64,000 nt of DNA from Streptomyces spirodelae. GTDB taxonomy: Bacteria; Actinomycetota; Actinomycetes; Streptomycetales; Streptomycetaceae. How positions within the stretch are numbered: the first letter of the stretch is position 1; each line of letters starts with the position of its first letter. Shown piece after piece: positions 17,413-26,866 of this stretch. The DNA lies in NCBI RefSeq assembly GCF_017676385.1, contig NZ_JAFFZN010000002.1:1-64000 (forward strand). Direction: 5' to 3'. The notes under the pieces were generated by a model that saw nothing but the letters and a program-made list of their open reading frames with translations, did not search any database and was not told the DNA's origin. The translations under genes and the position numbers were made by a program.

Positions 17413-18483
17413 TCACTCGATCGGGACGCGGACGTCGTCGCGCACCTTGGCGGTGGTCTCGCCGGCCTCGGTGACCGAGGTCCCCTTGCCGCTGAGCGCG
17501 TCGGCCGCCGACGCGGTCACCACGAAGCCGACGGTGCTGTGGTCGCCCCACATGCAGAACGGCATGGTGAAGCTGTCGACGCTGGAGCTGCTTCCGGGCG
17601 GTGCGCTGTACTTCACGTTCTGGCACTTCATCACCGCGTCGTCGCCCAGACCGCTGGGGTGGACCTCCTGCGGCTTGCCGTCCAGCTCGGCCTTGCCGCC
17701 TCCGCTGGTGTTCGGGTCCTTCTCGGCCTCGTTCGCCACCATCAGCAGTGCGGCGTTGACCACTGCCTCGGGGTTCTCGATCTCGCCGTAGACGCCGCCG
17801 AAGCTGAGCTTCTTGGCGTTCAAGCCGCTGCCGCTCTCGTAGCTGGCCGAGACGTTCTTCGGGTCCTTGACGCCGAACTGCTCGAACTTCTCCTTGTCGG
17901 ACTCGCTGAACCCGTTGGAGGAGTTGTTCTCCGAGCCGGGCTTCTTGTCGAACTCGGTGGCCACCGTCGCCGGAGTGATCAGCTTGTACTTCTTGCCGTC
18001 GTCCGCGACCGAGGAGCCGCCCCCGCCACCCCCTCCGCCCTTCCCGTTGTCGTCGTCGCCACCGGTGAACAGCAGGACGCCGCCGATGATGGCGCCGACG
18101 ACCACCAGGGCGCCGACGACGATGCCGATCGTCTTGCCCTTCCCTCCGCCGGCCTGCGGCGGCATCGGCGGGCCGGGCTGGCCATAGGGGCCGGGCTGAC
18201 CGTAGGGGCCTGGCTGGCCATAGGGGTCGGGTTGGCCCTGCTGCCCGGGTATGCCCGGCTGCCCGGGATAGCCATAGCCGGGTTGCCCGGACTGGGGCGG
18301 CGGGCCGGGGGGCTGCTGCGGGGCACCCTGCTGGGGATAGCCGTATCCGGGCTGGCCGGGGGCGCCGCCGTACGGGTTGGCGCCGCCTTGCTGCGGGGGC
18401 TGCCCGTACGGGCCCGGCTGCTGGCCGTACGGCCCGGGCTGCCCTGGCTGCCCGCCGTAAGGGCCGGGCTGGTTGTTACTCAT
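17413..18483 (-). CDS. Proline-rich single-pass membrane protein, paralogue 1 of 3
   Basis: The first and longest (356 residues) of the three tandem paralogues. The N-terminus (1-110) is built from PGPYGQ-type repeats; the membrane helix (about 119-140) lies in [20 protein letters not shown], identical over 20 residues to the next gene apart from small flanking changes. A Gly/Ser linker precedes the external domain, which has the conserved Cys pair and the ending [16 protein letters not shown] 18483 follows GGAGGGAAA. It is divergent from valS. Confidence 0.83.
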   Translation of the reverse strand: MSNNQPGPYGGQPGQPGPYGQQPGPYGQPPQQGGANPYGGAPGQPGYGYPQQGAPQQPPGPPPQSGQPGYGYPGQPGIPGQQGQPDPYGQPGPYGQPGPYGQPGPPMPPQAGGGKGKTIGIVVGALVVVGAIIGGVLLFTGGDDDNGKGGGGGGGGSSVADDGKKYKLITPATVATEFDKKPGSENNSSNGFSESDKEKFEQFGVKDPKNVSASYESGSGLNAKKLSFGGVYGEIENPEAVVNAALLMVANEAEKDPNTSGGGKAELDGKPQEVHPSGLGDDAVMKCQNVKYSAPPGSSSSVDSFTMPFCMWGDHSTVGFVVTASAADALSGKGTSVTEAGETTAKVRDDVRVPIE

Positions 18484-18603
18484 GAGCGGCGCTTTCCCTC
18501 CGTGAACAAGTAGCCGAATGCGCTGAGGCTCATAGTGACGGATGGAGCCGGGGCGTGGTGCACCGGTCCACAAACCGATTCGAGACCGGGACATGGGCGC
18601 CCG

Positions 18604-18609
18604 TACACT
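18604..18609 (+). promoter_or_regulatory. -10 box, leaderless valS promoter
   Basis: TACACT followed by 7 nt and the valS GTG; no ribosome-binding site is present. Confidence 0.6.
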
Positions 18610-18616
18610 GGCGGTC

Positions 18617-21247
18617 GTGACCGACAACACTCAGCAGAGCCCGGAAGTCAACGGGCCGAACAGCGCCATCCCCGCAGATCTGCCGACCCAGTACGCGCCG
18701 GCCGAGGTAGAGGGGAAGCTGTACGAGCGCTGGGTGGAGCGGGGCTACTTCGAGGCGGACGCCAAGAGCGGCAAGCCGCCGTACACGATCGTCATCCCGC
18801 CCCCGAACGTCACAGGATCTCTCCATCTCGGACACGCCTTCCAGCACACCCTCATGGACGCCCTCACCCGCCGCAAGCGGATGCAGGGCTACGAGGCGCT
18901 GTGGCTGCCCGGCATGGACCACGCGGGCATCGCCACCCAGAACAAGGTCGAGCAGCAGCTCGGCGAGGAGGGCAAGTCCCGGCAGGACCTCGGCCGTGCG
19001 GCCTTCGTCGACCGCGTGTGGCAGTGGAAGGAGGAGTACGGCGGCAAGATCCTCGGCCAGATGCGGCGCCTCGGCGACGGGGTCGACTGGTCCCGCCAGC
19101 GCTTCACCATGGACGAGGGCCTCTCGCGCGCCGTCCAGACCGTCTTCAAGAAGATGTTCGACGACGGGCTGATCTACCGCGCCGAGCGGATCATCAACTG
19201 GTGCCCGCGCTGTCTGACCGCCATCTCCGACATCGAGGTGGAGTACCAGGACGACGACGGCGAGTTGGTCCAGCTCAAGTACGGCGAGGGCGAGGACACC
19301 GTCGTGGTGGCCACCACCCGCGCCGAGACGATGCTGGGTGACACCGCCATCGCAGTCCACCCCGACGACGAGCGGTACCAGCACCTGATCGGCAAGCTGA
19401 TCAAGCTGCCCCTGACCGACCGCTCCATCCCCGTCGTCGCCGACAGCCATGTCGACCCCGAGTTCGGCACCGGGCAGGTCAAGGTCACCCCAGCCCACGA
19501 CCCGAACGACTTCGAGATCGGCCGCCGGCACGGGCTGCCCATGCTCACGGTGATGGACGAGCGCGGCGTGATCACGGCGCACGGCCCCTACCAGGGCCTG
19601 GACCGCTTCGAGGCCCGCTCGGCCATCGTCGCGGCGCTGCGCGAACAGGGGCGGGTGCTTCAGGAGAAGCGCCCCTACGTGCACAGCGTCGGGCACTGCT
19701 CCCGCTGCAAGACGACCATCGAGCCGCGGCTGTCCATGCAGTGGTGGGTCAAGGTCGCCCCGCTGGCCAAGGCCGCGGGTGACGCGGTGCGCGACGGCCG
19801 GGTCCGGATCCACCCCGCCGACATGTCGTCCCGGTACTTCGAGTGGGTCGACAACATGCACGACTGGACGATCTCGCGCCAGCTGTGGTGGGGCCACCGC
19901 ATCCCGGTCTGGTACGGCCCGGATGGCGAGGTCGTCTGCGTCGGCCCCGACGAGGAGCCTCCCACCGGCGAGGGCTGGCACCAGGACCCGGACGTCCTGG
20001 ACACCTGGTTCTCCTCGGGCCTGTGGCCCTTCTCTACGCTCGGCTGGCCGGACCAGACCCCGGACCTGGAGAAGTTCTACGCCACCGACGTCCTGGTCAC
20101 CGGCTACGACATCATCTTCTTCTGGGTCGCCCGTATGATGATGTTCGGTATGTACGTGATGGAGGAGCCGCCCTTCCACACCATCGCGCTGACCGGCCTC
20201 GTCCGCGACGAGCACGGCAAGAAGATGTCCAAGTCCTTCGGCAACGTCGTCGACCCGCTGGACTGGATGGACGCCTACGGCTCCGACGCGCTGCGCTTCA
20301 CCCTCGCCTCGGGGGCCAACCCCGGCACCGATGTGCCGATCGGCGAGGACTGGGTCAAGGCGTCCCGCAACTTCGCCAACAAGCTGTGGAACGCCACCCG
20401 CTTCGCGCTGATCAACGGCGCCACGGTCTCCGGCCCGCTGCCGGACGCGAGCGAGATGGCGTCCACCGACCGCTGGATCCTCTCCCGGCTGAACGAAGTG
20501 GTGGCCGAGGTCGACGGCTACTACGACGACTACCAGTTCGCCAAGCTCTCCGACGCCCTGCGGCACTTCGCCTGGGACGAGGTCTTCGACTGGTACGTCG
20601 AGCTGTCCAAGACCACCTTCGCCAAGGGCGGCAGGCCCGCCGAGGTCTCCCGCCGGGTGCTGGGCGAGGTGCTGGACGTGACGCTGCGGCTGCTGCACCC
20701 GGTCGTCCCGTTCGTCACCGAGACGCTGTGGACGACGCTGACCGGCGGCGAGTCCGTGGTCGTCGCGGCCTGGCCGCAGGACTCCGGGTTCCGGGACGGC
20801 GCGGCCGAGCGCGAGATCGCCACGCTCCAGCAGGCGGTCACCGAGGTCCGCCGCTTCCGTGCCGACCAGGGCCTCCAGCCCGGCCAGAAGGTCCCGGCCA
20901 GGCTGGAGCTGGAAGGCACCGCGCTGGTGGCCCACGAGGACGCCATCCGGCAGCTGCTGCGGCTCCAGCGGGCCGGGGACGACTTCCAGGCCACGGCCTC
21001 GCTGCCGGTCGCCGGAGCGACGGTCAGCCTCGACCTGTCGGGCGCGATCGACGTGGAGGCCGAGCGCAAGCGGCTCACCAAGGACCTGGCGGTGGCCGAG
21101 AAGGAGTTGGCGCAGACCGGTGCCAAGCTCGCCAACGAGGCGTTCCTGGCGAAGGCCCCCGACCATGTGGTGGAGAAGATCCGCGGCCGCAAAGCCGCAG
21201 CGGAGGCCGATATCGCGCGGCTGACGCAGCAGCTGGAGAGGCTCTGA
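18617..21247 (+). CDS. valS: Valyl-tRNA synthetase
   Basis: This class I synthetase charges tRNA-Val. The 876-residue protein has the HIGH-type motif in [12 protein letters not shown], a large CP1 editing domain, KKMSKSFGN as the KMSKS loop, an anticodon-binding helical domain, and the C-terminal coiled coil (residues about 800-876, rich in Ala/Glu/Lys) typical of ValRS. GTG 18617 is chosen because TACACT lies 7 nt upstream; the in-frame ATG 58 nt earlier would place the start upstream of that promoter. No T-box leader is possible with a leaderless transcript. Confidence 0.96.
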   Translation: MTDNTQQSPEVNGPNSAIPADLPTQYAPAEVEGKLYERWVERGYFEADAKSGKPPYTIVIPPPNVTGSLHLGHAFQHTLMDALTRRKRMQGYEALWLPGMDHAGIATQNKVEQQLGEEGKSRQDLGRAAFVDRVWQWKEEYGGKILGQMRRLGDGVDWSRQRFTMDEGLSRAVQTVFKKMFDDGLIYRAERIINWCPRCLTAISDIEVEYQDDDGELVQLKYGEGEDTVVVATTRAETMLGDTAIAVHPDDERYQHLIGKLIKLPLTDRSIPVVADSHVDPEFGTGQVKVTPAHDPNDFEIGRRHGLPMLTVMDERGVITAHGPYQGLDRFEARSAIVAALREQGRVLQEKRPYVHSVGHCSRCKTTIEPRLSMQWWVKVAPLAKAAGDAVRDGRVRIHPADMSSRYFEWVDNMHDWTISRQLWWGHRIPVWYGPDGEVVCVGPDEEPPTGEGWHQDPDVLDTWFSSGLWPFSTLGWPDQTPDLEKFYATDVLVTGYDIIFFWVARMMMFGMYVMEEPPFHTIALTGLVRDEHGKKMSKSFGNVVDPLDWMDAYGSDALRFTLASGANPGTDVPIGEDWVKASRNFANKLWNATRFALINGATVSGPLPDASEMASTDRWILSRLNEVVAEVDGYYDDYQFAKLSDALRHFAWDEVFDWYVELSKTTFAKGGRPAEVSRRVLGEVLDVTLRLLHPVVPFVTETLWTTLTGGESVVVAAWPQDSGFRDGAAEREIATLQQAVTEVRRFRADQGLQPGQKVPARLELEGTALVAHEDAIRQLLRLQRAGDDFQATASLPVAGATVSLDLSGAIDVEAERKRLTKDLAVAEKELAQTGAKLANEAFLAKAPDHVVEKIRGRKAAAEADIARLTQQLERL

Positions 21248-21254
21248 TCTCTTT

Positions 21255-21271
21255 CCCGCCGTTGCGGCGGG
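21255..21271 (+). terminator. Small hairpin after valS
   Basis: CCCGCC-GTTGC-GGCGGG, 7 bp past the valS stop; short, possibly an attenuating hairpin between valS and folC. Confidence 0.4.
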
Positions 21272-21306
21272 CATGGTCGCCGGCTCAACCGCCGGAGGCT
21301 CTTCCG

Positions 21307-21312
21307 TAGACT
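21307..21312 (+). promoter_or_regulatory. -10 box, leaderless folC promoter
   Basis: TAGACT followed by 7 nt and the folC GTG at 21320; no ribosome-binding site. Confidence 0.6.
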
Positions 21313-21319
21313 GGGGCGC

Positions 21320-22849
21320 GTGAGCGACACGCCCCAGCCGCACGAACCCGAGCCCGACTCGTCCCAGCCCTCCTCCTTCGAGGAGATCGTCGGGGAGGAG
21401 ACCGACCGCGACCCCGACCTGGCGGTGATCGAGGCGGGCAGCCGCACCCTGCGGGCCCAGGCCGGCCCTCCGCAGCCGGAGGTGGTCCCGGCCAGGCCCG
21501 AGGACCCCGAGGTGGACCGTGCGCTGCGCACGGTGGAGGAGGAGCTGGCCACCCGCTGGGGTGAGACCAAGCTCGACCCCTCCGTGCAGCGCATCGCCGC
21601 GCTGGTCGATGTGCTGGGCGAGCCGCAGCGCTCCTACCCGTCCATCCACATCACCGGCACCAACGGCAAGACGACCACGGCCCGCATGATCGAGGCCCTG
21701 CTGGGCGCCTTCGAGCTGCGCACCGGGCGCTACAGCTCGCCGCACGTGCAGTCGGTCACCGAGCGCATCAGCATCGACGGGGCGCCGGTCTCCGCCGAGC
21801 GCTTCATCGAGACGTACGAGGACATCAAGCCGTACGTGGAGATGGTCGACGCGCAGCAGGAGTACCGGCTCTCCTTCTTCGAGGTGCTGACCGGTATGGC
21901 GTTCGCCGCGTTCGCGGACGCGCCGGTGGATGTGGCCGTCGTCGAGGTCGGGATGGGCGGCACCTGGGACGCGACCAACGTCATCGACGCGGGCGTCGCC
22001 GTCCTCACCCCCATCTCCCTCGACCACACCGACCGGCTCGGCGACACGCCCGAGCAGATCGCGAAGGAGAAGGCGGGCATTGTCAAGCCCGATGCCACCG
22101 TGGTGCTCGCCCAGCAGCAGGTGGAGGCCGCGTCGGTGGTGCTGAAGAAGGCCGTCGAGGTGGACGCCACGGTCGCCCGTGAGGGCATGGAGTTCGGCGT
22201 CGTCGACCGGCAGCTGGCCGTCGGCGGCCAGCAGCTCACCCTGCGCGGACTGGGCGGCGAGTACCCGGACGTCTTCCTGCCGCTGCACGGTGCCCATATG
22301 GCCCACAACGCCTGTGTGGCGCTCGCCGCCGTCGAGGCGTTCTTCGGCATCGGCCAGCAGCAGGCACGCACTCTCGACATCGACGTGGTGCGTCAGGCGT
22401 TGGCCTCCGTCTCCTCGCCGGGCCGGCTGGAGCTGGTGCGTACCAGCCCTTCGGTGCTGCTGGACGCCGCGCACAACCCGGGCGGGGCGCAGGCCACGGC
22501 GCAGGCCGTCAGCGAGGCGTTCGACTTCAGCCGGCTCGTCGGCGTCGTCGGGACCAGCGAGGGCAAGGATGTGCGCGGGCTCCTGGAGGCGTTCGAGCCG
22601 ATCTTCGCCGAGGTCGTCGTCACCCGGAACTCCAGCCACCGTGCGATGGACGTGGACGAGTTGGCCTCCGTCGCCGTCGAGGTCTTCGGCGAGGAGCGGG
22701 TGCAGGTGGAACCGCGGCTGGACGCGGCGCTGGAGGAGGCGGTCGCGCTCGCGGAGGAGGAGGGCGAGTACGCGGGGGCCGGCGTACTGGTCACAGGTTC
22801 GGTCATCACGGTGGGCGAGGCCCGGCTGCTGCTGGGAGGGAGGCGTTAG
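21320..22849 (+). CDS. folC: Bifunctional dihydrofolate / folylpolyglutamate synthase
   Basis: FolC ligates glutamate to dihydropteroate and extends polyglutamate tails of folates. The 509-residue Mur-ligase-type protein has the P-loop HITGTNGKTTTARM at residues about 112-125, GRYSSPHVQSVTERI, the ligase motif EVGMGGTWDATN, and DAAHNPGGAQAT for the C-terminal domain. An acidic N-terminal extension of about 55 residues precedes the core. Start is GTG 21320, apparently leaderless. Its stop abuts the ATG of the DUF4233 gene. Confidence 0.95.
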   Translation: MSDTPQPHEPEPDSSQPSSFEEIVGEETDRDPDLAVIEAGSRTLRAQAGPPQPEVVPARPEDPEVDRALRTVEEELATRWGETKLDPSVQRIAALVDVLGEPQRSYPSIHITGTNGKTTTARMIEALLGAFELRTGRYSSPHVQSVTERISIDGAPVSAERFIETYEDIKPYVEMVDAQQEYRLSFFEVLTGMAFAAFADAPVDVAVVEVGMGGTWDATNVIDAGVAVLTPISLDHTDRLGDTPEQIAKEKAGIVKPDATVVLAQQQVEAASVVLKKAVEVDATVAREGMEFGVVDRQLAVGGQQLTLRGLGGEYPDVFLPLHGAHMAHNACVALAAVEAFFGIGQQQARTLDIDVVRQALASVSSPGRLELVRTSPSVLLDAAHNPGGAQATAQAVSEAFDFSRLVGVVGTSEGKDVRGLLEAFEPIFAEVVVTRNSSHRAMDVDELASVAVEVFGEERVQVEPRLDAALEEAVALAEEEGEYAGAGVLVTGSVITVGEARLLLGGRR

Positions 22850-23215
22850 ATGCGAACACTGTGCGCGTCCACGCTGATCGGTGAGTTCTTCGTCATCGGT
22901 TTCGCCGGATTGGTCGCGATGCGAACGAGTGACCTTTCGACGTCGACTGTCTGGACGGTCAGCGGTATCGCCATGGCACTGTGCGTACTGCTGTGCGGCT
23001 TCATCACCCGTCCGGGCGGCGTGCAGTTCGGCTGGGCGCTCCAGATCGCACTGATCGCCAGCGGTTTCGTGGTCCCGGCGATGTTCTTCCTGGGTGCCTG
23101 TTTCGCCGGGCTGTGGTGGGCCTCGGTGCACTTCGGCAGAAAGGTGGACGAGGCGAAGGCGCGCTTCGCCGCCGCGGCAGAGAGCGCGGCCGAGCCCGCG
23201 GCGGCGGAAAAGTGA
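22850..23215 (+). CDS. DUF4233 membrane protein
   Basis: A 121-residue protein with four hydrophobic segments (for example IGEFFVIGFAGLVAM and ALQIALIASGFVVPAMFFLGACFAG) and a charged Ala/Glu tail. It starts at the base after the folC stop, so translation is coupled, and GGGAGG ends 5 nt before the ATG. DUF4233 proteins sit next to folC across actinobacteria; function is unknown. Confidence 0.85.
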   Translation: MRTLCASTLIGEFFVIGFAGLVAMRTSDLSTSTVWTVSGIAMALCVLLCGFITRPGGVQFGWALQIALIASGFVVPAMFFLGACFAGLWWASVHFGRKVDEAKARFAAAAESAAEPAAAEK

Positions 23216-23291
23216 TCCCCGGTTACCCCCTGGTTGCAGGCCGCAGGTAGCCTCTGCTCACCGTACGACTTGCAGCCAAGGAGCCGCACAC

Positions 23292-23705
23292 ATGAGCCAG
23301 CGCACCCTCGTCCTCCTCAAGCCGGACGCCGTCCGCCGCGGCCTGGTTGGCGAGATCATCGGCCGTATCGAGCGCAAGGCGGGCTGGTCCGTCGCGGCCA
23401 TGGAGCTGCGCACTCTGGACCGCGCCACGCTGGAGCAGCACTACGCGGAGCACGAGGGCCGTCCCTTCTACGAGCCGCTGATGGAGTTCATGGCCTCGGG
23501 CCCGTCCGTCGTCATGGTCGTCGAGGGCGAACGGGTGATCGAGGGCATCCGCGCGCTGGCGGGTCCGACCGACCCGATCGCGGCGGCTCCCGGCTCGGTG
23601 CGCGGCGACTTCGGGACCATCGTGCGGGAGAACCTGATTCACGCCTCGGACTCGGAGGAGTCCGCCGAGCGCGAGATGAAGATCTTTTTCCCTGCTTTTT
23701 CCTGA
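23292..23705 (+). CDS. ndk: Nucleoside diphosphate kinase
   Basis: Ndk balances NTP and dNTP pools by phosphate transfer through a phospho-histidine. The 137-residue protein begins RTLVLLKPDAVRRGLVGEII and holds the active His117 in ENLIHASDS, with all family blocks present. ATG 23292 has AAGGAG 9 nt upstream. A TAGCCT hexamer at 23248-23253 may be its -10 box. Confidence 0.97.
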   Translation: MSQRTLVLLKPDAVRRGLVGEIIGRIERKAGWSVAAMELRTLDRATLEQHYAEHEGRPFYEPLMEFMASGPSVVMVVEGERVIEGIRALAGPTDPIAAAPGSVRGDFGTIVRENLIHASDSEESAEREMKIFFPAFS

Positions 23706-23951
23706 ACCGCACCGTGCCTTTACGGCGACTCGAGGGCGGAGTCGGATTGGACGGGGGCTCGGCTCCGACACGACGTCACCATTACGGTGGCCGTTCGGAC
23801 TTCCGCCGACAATGGCGGAGGAACCGTCTCCACGTGTTCGAGCAAGCGCGTCTACGATGGAAGCCTCGCGCTTTGAGAATGCCAGCGCGGTAGTCCACCT
23901 CCTTCCGTAGCCGCACACCACATCGCCCCACTTGGAAGGCCAGACGCATCC
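23706..23951 (+). promoter_or_regulatory. mreB upstream control region
   Basis: A 246-bp gene-free region. TACGAT at 23853-23858 is a plausible -10 box. Several short inverted repeats occur (for example CCGCCgacaatGGCGG around 23803-23817). Multiple promoters have been described for mreB in S. coelicolor; I cannot place them individually. Confidence 0.45.
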
Positions 23952-24983
23952 ATGGGAACCAACATGTCGTTCATCGGCCGTGATATGGCTGTCGACCTCG
24001 GGACCGCCAACACGCTGGTGTACGTCAGGGGTCGCGGGATCGTCCTCAACGAGCCGTCCGTCGTCGCGATCAACACCAACACAGGCGGAATCCTGGCGGT
24101 CGGCGCCGAGGCGAAGAAGATGATCGGCCGCACCCCTGGCAACATCGTGGCCGTACGGCCCTTGAAGGACGGCGTCATCGCCGACTTCGAGATCACCGAG
24201 CGGATGCTCCGCTACTTCATTCTGAAGATCCACAAGCGGCGCTACCTCGCCCGGCCCCGCGTGGTGGTGTGCGTGCCCTCCGGAATCACCGGGGTCGAGC
24301 GCCGCGCCGTCATCGAGGCGTCAACCCAGGCGGGCGCCCGCCAGGTGCACATCATCGAGGAGCCGATGGCCGCGGCGATCGGCTCCGGGCTGCCCGTCCA
24401 CGAGGCCACCGGCAACATGGTGGTGGACATCGGCGGCGGCACCACCGAGGTCGCCGTGATCTCGCTGGGCGGTATCGTGACCGCACAGTCGATCCGGGTG
24501 GCGGGCGACGAGCTCGACAACGCGATCATCCAGCACATCAAGAAGGAGTACAGCCTCCTGCTCGGCGAGCGCACCGCCGAGAGCATCAAGATCACCATCG
24601 GTTCGGCGCACGACCTCGACAAGGACGAGCACACCGAGATCCGTGGCCGTGACCTGGTCAGCGGACTGCCCAAGACGGTGGTGATCTCCGCGGCCGAGGT
24701 ACGCAGGGCCATCGAGGAGCCGGTCAACGCGATCGTCGACGCGGTCAAGACCACCCTCGACAAGTGCCCGCCGGAGCTGTCCGGCGATGTGATGGACCGT
24801 GGCATCGTGCTCACCGGTGGTGGCGCCCTGCTGCGCGGCCTGGACGAGCGGCTCCGCCGCGAGACGGGCATGCCCATCCACATCGCCGAGGATCCGCTGG
24901 ACTCGGTCGCGCTGGGCTCCGGCAAGTGCGTGGAGGAGTTCGAGGCCCTCCAGCAGGTGCTCGACGCCCAGCCGCGCCGTTGA
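23952..24983 (+). CDS. mreB: Rod-shape actin homologue MreB
   Basis: MreB filaments guide wall synthesis; in Streptomyces they act mainly in sporulation septa and spore wall thickening. The 343-residue actin-fold protein has the phosphate-1 motif [28 protein letters not shown] for phosphate 2 and [14 protein letters not shown] for the adenosine pocket. ATG 23952 follows GGAAGG at 13 nt; ATG 23964 is an alternative. It is first in the mreB-mreC-mreD-pbp2-rodA cluster. Confidence 0.97.
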   Translation: MGTNMSFIGRDMAVDLGTANTLVYVRGRGIVLNEPSVVAINTNTGGILAVGAEAKKMIGRTPGNIVAVRPLKDGVIADFEITERMLRYFILKIHKRRYLARPRVVVCVPSGITGVERRAVIEASTQAGARQVHIIEEPMAAAIGSGLPVHEATGNMVVDIGGGTTEVAVISLGGIVTAQSIRVAGDELDNAIIQHIKKEYSLLLGERTAESIKITIGSAHDLDKDEHTEIRGRDLVSGLPKTVVISAAEVRRAIEEPVNAIVDAVKTTLDKCPPELSGDVMDRGIVLTGGGALLRGLDERLRRETGMPIHIAEDPLDSVALGSGKCVEEFEALQQVLDAQPRR

Positions 24984-25108
24984 GCGCGCGGCGCACCTGT
25001 TCGCCATAACTGACCGTTCACGCGGCGGGTCGTTCGAACGCAGTGGCGGCCGCCGCCATGCACCCCGCGGACGCGGGGCTGCCCCAGAGAAAGGCTCGGC
25101 CGCCGCAC

Positions 25109-26044
25109 GTGAGGGACACACGAGAAAGCCGGCTGCTGCTCGTCCTGCTGATCGCCATCGCGTTCGCACTGATCACGGTGGATCTCAGAGGGGGCGCGCA
25201 GTCTCCGCTCGACGGGGCGCGGCGCTCGGCCGCCTCCATCCTGGGCCCGGTCGAGAACGGCATGGCCTCGGCGGTCGATCCGGTCGGCAACGCCATCGCC
25301 GCCGTCCGCGACTCGGGTGCCCGCCACGACAAGATCAGCCGCCTGGAGCAGGAGAACGCGGCGCTGCGGCAGAAGCTCGGCTCCAGCGACCGCAACCGCT
25401 CCCGGGCCAGGGAGCTGGACAAGCTCCTCAAGACCGCGGGAGCGGGCGGCTACGGCGTCAAGGGCGCCCAGGTCATCGCGATCGGTGCCGCACAGGGGTT
25501 CTCCTGGACCGTCACCATCGACGCGGGCCGCGAGGACGGGCTGCGCCGCGACATGACCGTACTCAACGGTGACGGGCTGGTCGGCCGCCTCACCACGGTC
25601 GGCCCCTCCACCTCCACCGTGCTGCTCGCCAACGACCCCGACTTCACCGTCGGCACCCGCATGGAGAAGAGCAACGAGCTGGGCTTCGCCACCGGGCGCG
25701 GCGGCAACGCACTCAACGTGCAGCTGCTCAACGGCAAGGCCAAGGTGAAGAAGGGCGACCGGCTGGTCACCTTCGGCTCCAGCAACGACAAGCCGTTCGT
25801 GCCAGGGGTACCCGTCGGCGAGGTCATCAAGGTCAACCGCAACAAGGGTGATCTGACCCGCACGGTCCGGGTGCGGCCCTATGTCGGCTTCACCCGGCTG
25901 GATGTGGTCGGCATCGTCGTCAAGCCGCCCCGTAAGGACCCGCGCGACGAGGTCCTCAAGACCAGGAAACCGCCGAAGCCCAAACCCGCCCCCACGGTGA
26001 CCGTGACCAAGACGCCCAGCGGTACGCCCTCGCCCAGGAGCTGA
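25109..26044 (+). CDS. mreC: Rod-shape protein MreC
   Basis: MreC is a bitopic membrane protein linking MreB to PBP2 and RodA. From GTG 25109 the protein has about 311 residues: short cytoplasmic RDTRESR, one membrane helix (LLLVLLIAIAFALITV), a coiled coil (LEQENAALRQKLGS) and the beta-barrel MreC domain (residues about 110-270). A Pro/Lys/Thr-rich C-terminal tail (KPPKPKPAPTVTVTKTPS) follows; C-terminal and tail regions of MreC are reported Ser/Thr-kinase targets in Streptomyces. GTG 25043 and ATG 25058 give 22 or 17 extra residues, but the extra sequence looks unlike a conserved N-terminus. Confidence 0.92.
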   Translation: MRDTRESRLLLVLLIAIAFALITVDLRGGAQSPLDGARRSAASILGPVENGMASAVDPVGNAIAAVRDSGARHDKISRLEQENAALRQKLGSSDRNRSRARELDKLLKTAGAGGYGVKGAQVIAIGAAQGFSWTVTIDAGREDGLRRDMTVLNGDGLVGRLTTVGPSTSTVLLANDPDFTVGTRMEKSNELGFATGRGGNALNVQLLNGKAKVKKGDRLVTFGSSNDKPFVPGVPVGEVIKVNRNKGDLTRTVRVRPYVGFTRLDVVGIVVKPPRKDPRDEVLKTRKPPKPKPAPTVTVTKTPSGTPSPRS

Positions 26045-26049
26045 TCCCC

Positions 26050-26787
26050 GTGCACCTCAACCGGATGCTGCTCTCGGCCGCTCTCGTGGTCGTCGCCCTC
26101 ATGCTCCAGGTCACCGTTCTGGCCAGACTCCAACTGCCCGGCGCCGTACCGGATCTGCTGCTGCTCGTCGTCCTGGGCCTGGCCCTGGTCTACGGTCACA
26201 CGGCGGGCGCCCTCGTCGGCTTCGCCGCCGGTCTGCTGGCCGATATCGCGCCGCCCGCCGACCACGCCGTGGGCCGCTACGCGCTGGTGCTCTGCCTGAT
26301 CGGCTACGCCGCCGGGCTGACCAAGCCGGAGGCCGGCCAGCACCGCTCGGCGACCGTGCCCATGCTGGTGGTCGCCTCCGCAGCCATCGGCTCCACGCTG
26401 CTGTACGCGGGGGTCGGTGCGCTGGTCGGGGACACCGTGGCTCGCCAGGTCGGCCTCGGCGGGCTGCTGATCACCGCCACGGTCTACGACCTGCTGCTGG
26501 CGCCGTTCGTCGTCCCGCTGATCATGTCGTTGGCGCGGCGCGGTGAGAAGGACCCGATCGGGGCCGAGCCCGGCGGCGGCAGCGCGGACGGGGGAATGCG
26601 CGCCTACGGCTGGCTGACCTCCGGCACCGGGCTGAGCGCCTCGTCCGGCAGCACTCTCCTCGGCAAGAGCGGGAAGAGCGGCAAGACCGCCAAGGGACTG
26701 AAGGCCGGCAAGCGCACCTCGCGCAACAGCACGGTGAACCTGGGCGGCGGCAAGGCGGGCAAGATCAAGGGGGTCAAGCGGCTGTGA
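26050..26787 (+). CDS. mreD: Rod-shape protein MreD
   Basis: MreD is the small polytopic partner of MreC. This 245-residue version has five to six membrane segments within residues 1-165 (including VPDLLLLVVLGLALVYGHTAG). It then carries an unusual 80-residue basic C-terminus rich in Gly, Ser, Lys and Thr (GKSGKSGKTAKGLKAGKR), absent from short MreD proteins. GTG 26050 lies 5 nt after the mreC stop. Confidence 0.92.
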   Translation: MHLNRMLLSAALVVVALMLQVTVLARLQLPGAVPDLLLLVVLGLALVYGHTAGALVGFAAGLLADIAPPADHAVGRYALVLCLIGYAAGLTKPEAGQHRSATVPMLVVASAAIGSTLLYAGVGALVGDTVARQVGLGGLLITATVYDLLLAPFVVPLIMSLARRGEKDPIGAEPGGGSADGGMRAYGWLTSGTGLSASSGSTLLGKSGKSGKTAKGLKAGKRTSRNSTVNLGGGKAGKIKGVKRL

Positions 26788-26798
26788 CCCATGCCACC

Positions 26799-26831
26799 CT
26801 CCCCCAGCCTCCGGCCGGGAGGTACCCCCAG
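26799..26831. repeat. Dispersed hairpin element
   Basis: An interrupted inverted repeat starting CTCCCCCAGCCTCCGGCC and ending GGTACCCCCAG, lying between mreD and pbp2. The same core (GGCCGGAGGC on the other strand) recurs at 33554-33587. I recall such elements scattered in streptomycete intergenic regions. Confidence 0.6.
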
Positions 26832-26866
26832 CCCGACCACCGCCCCACAAGGAGGCGCTACGCGCC

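Noticed and set aside
18541..18616. T-box riboswitch for valS
   Set aside because: The valS transcript appears leaderless, and no T-box sequence (UGGN bulge region) is present.
18530..23131. A 1533-residue open frame on the minus strand, antisense to valS, folC and the DUF4233 gene
   Set aside because: It is a by-product of high-GC codon bias; the plus strand has unmistakable ValRS, FolC and DUF4233 proteins, and the antisense protein is low-complexity.
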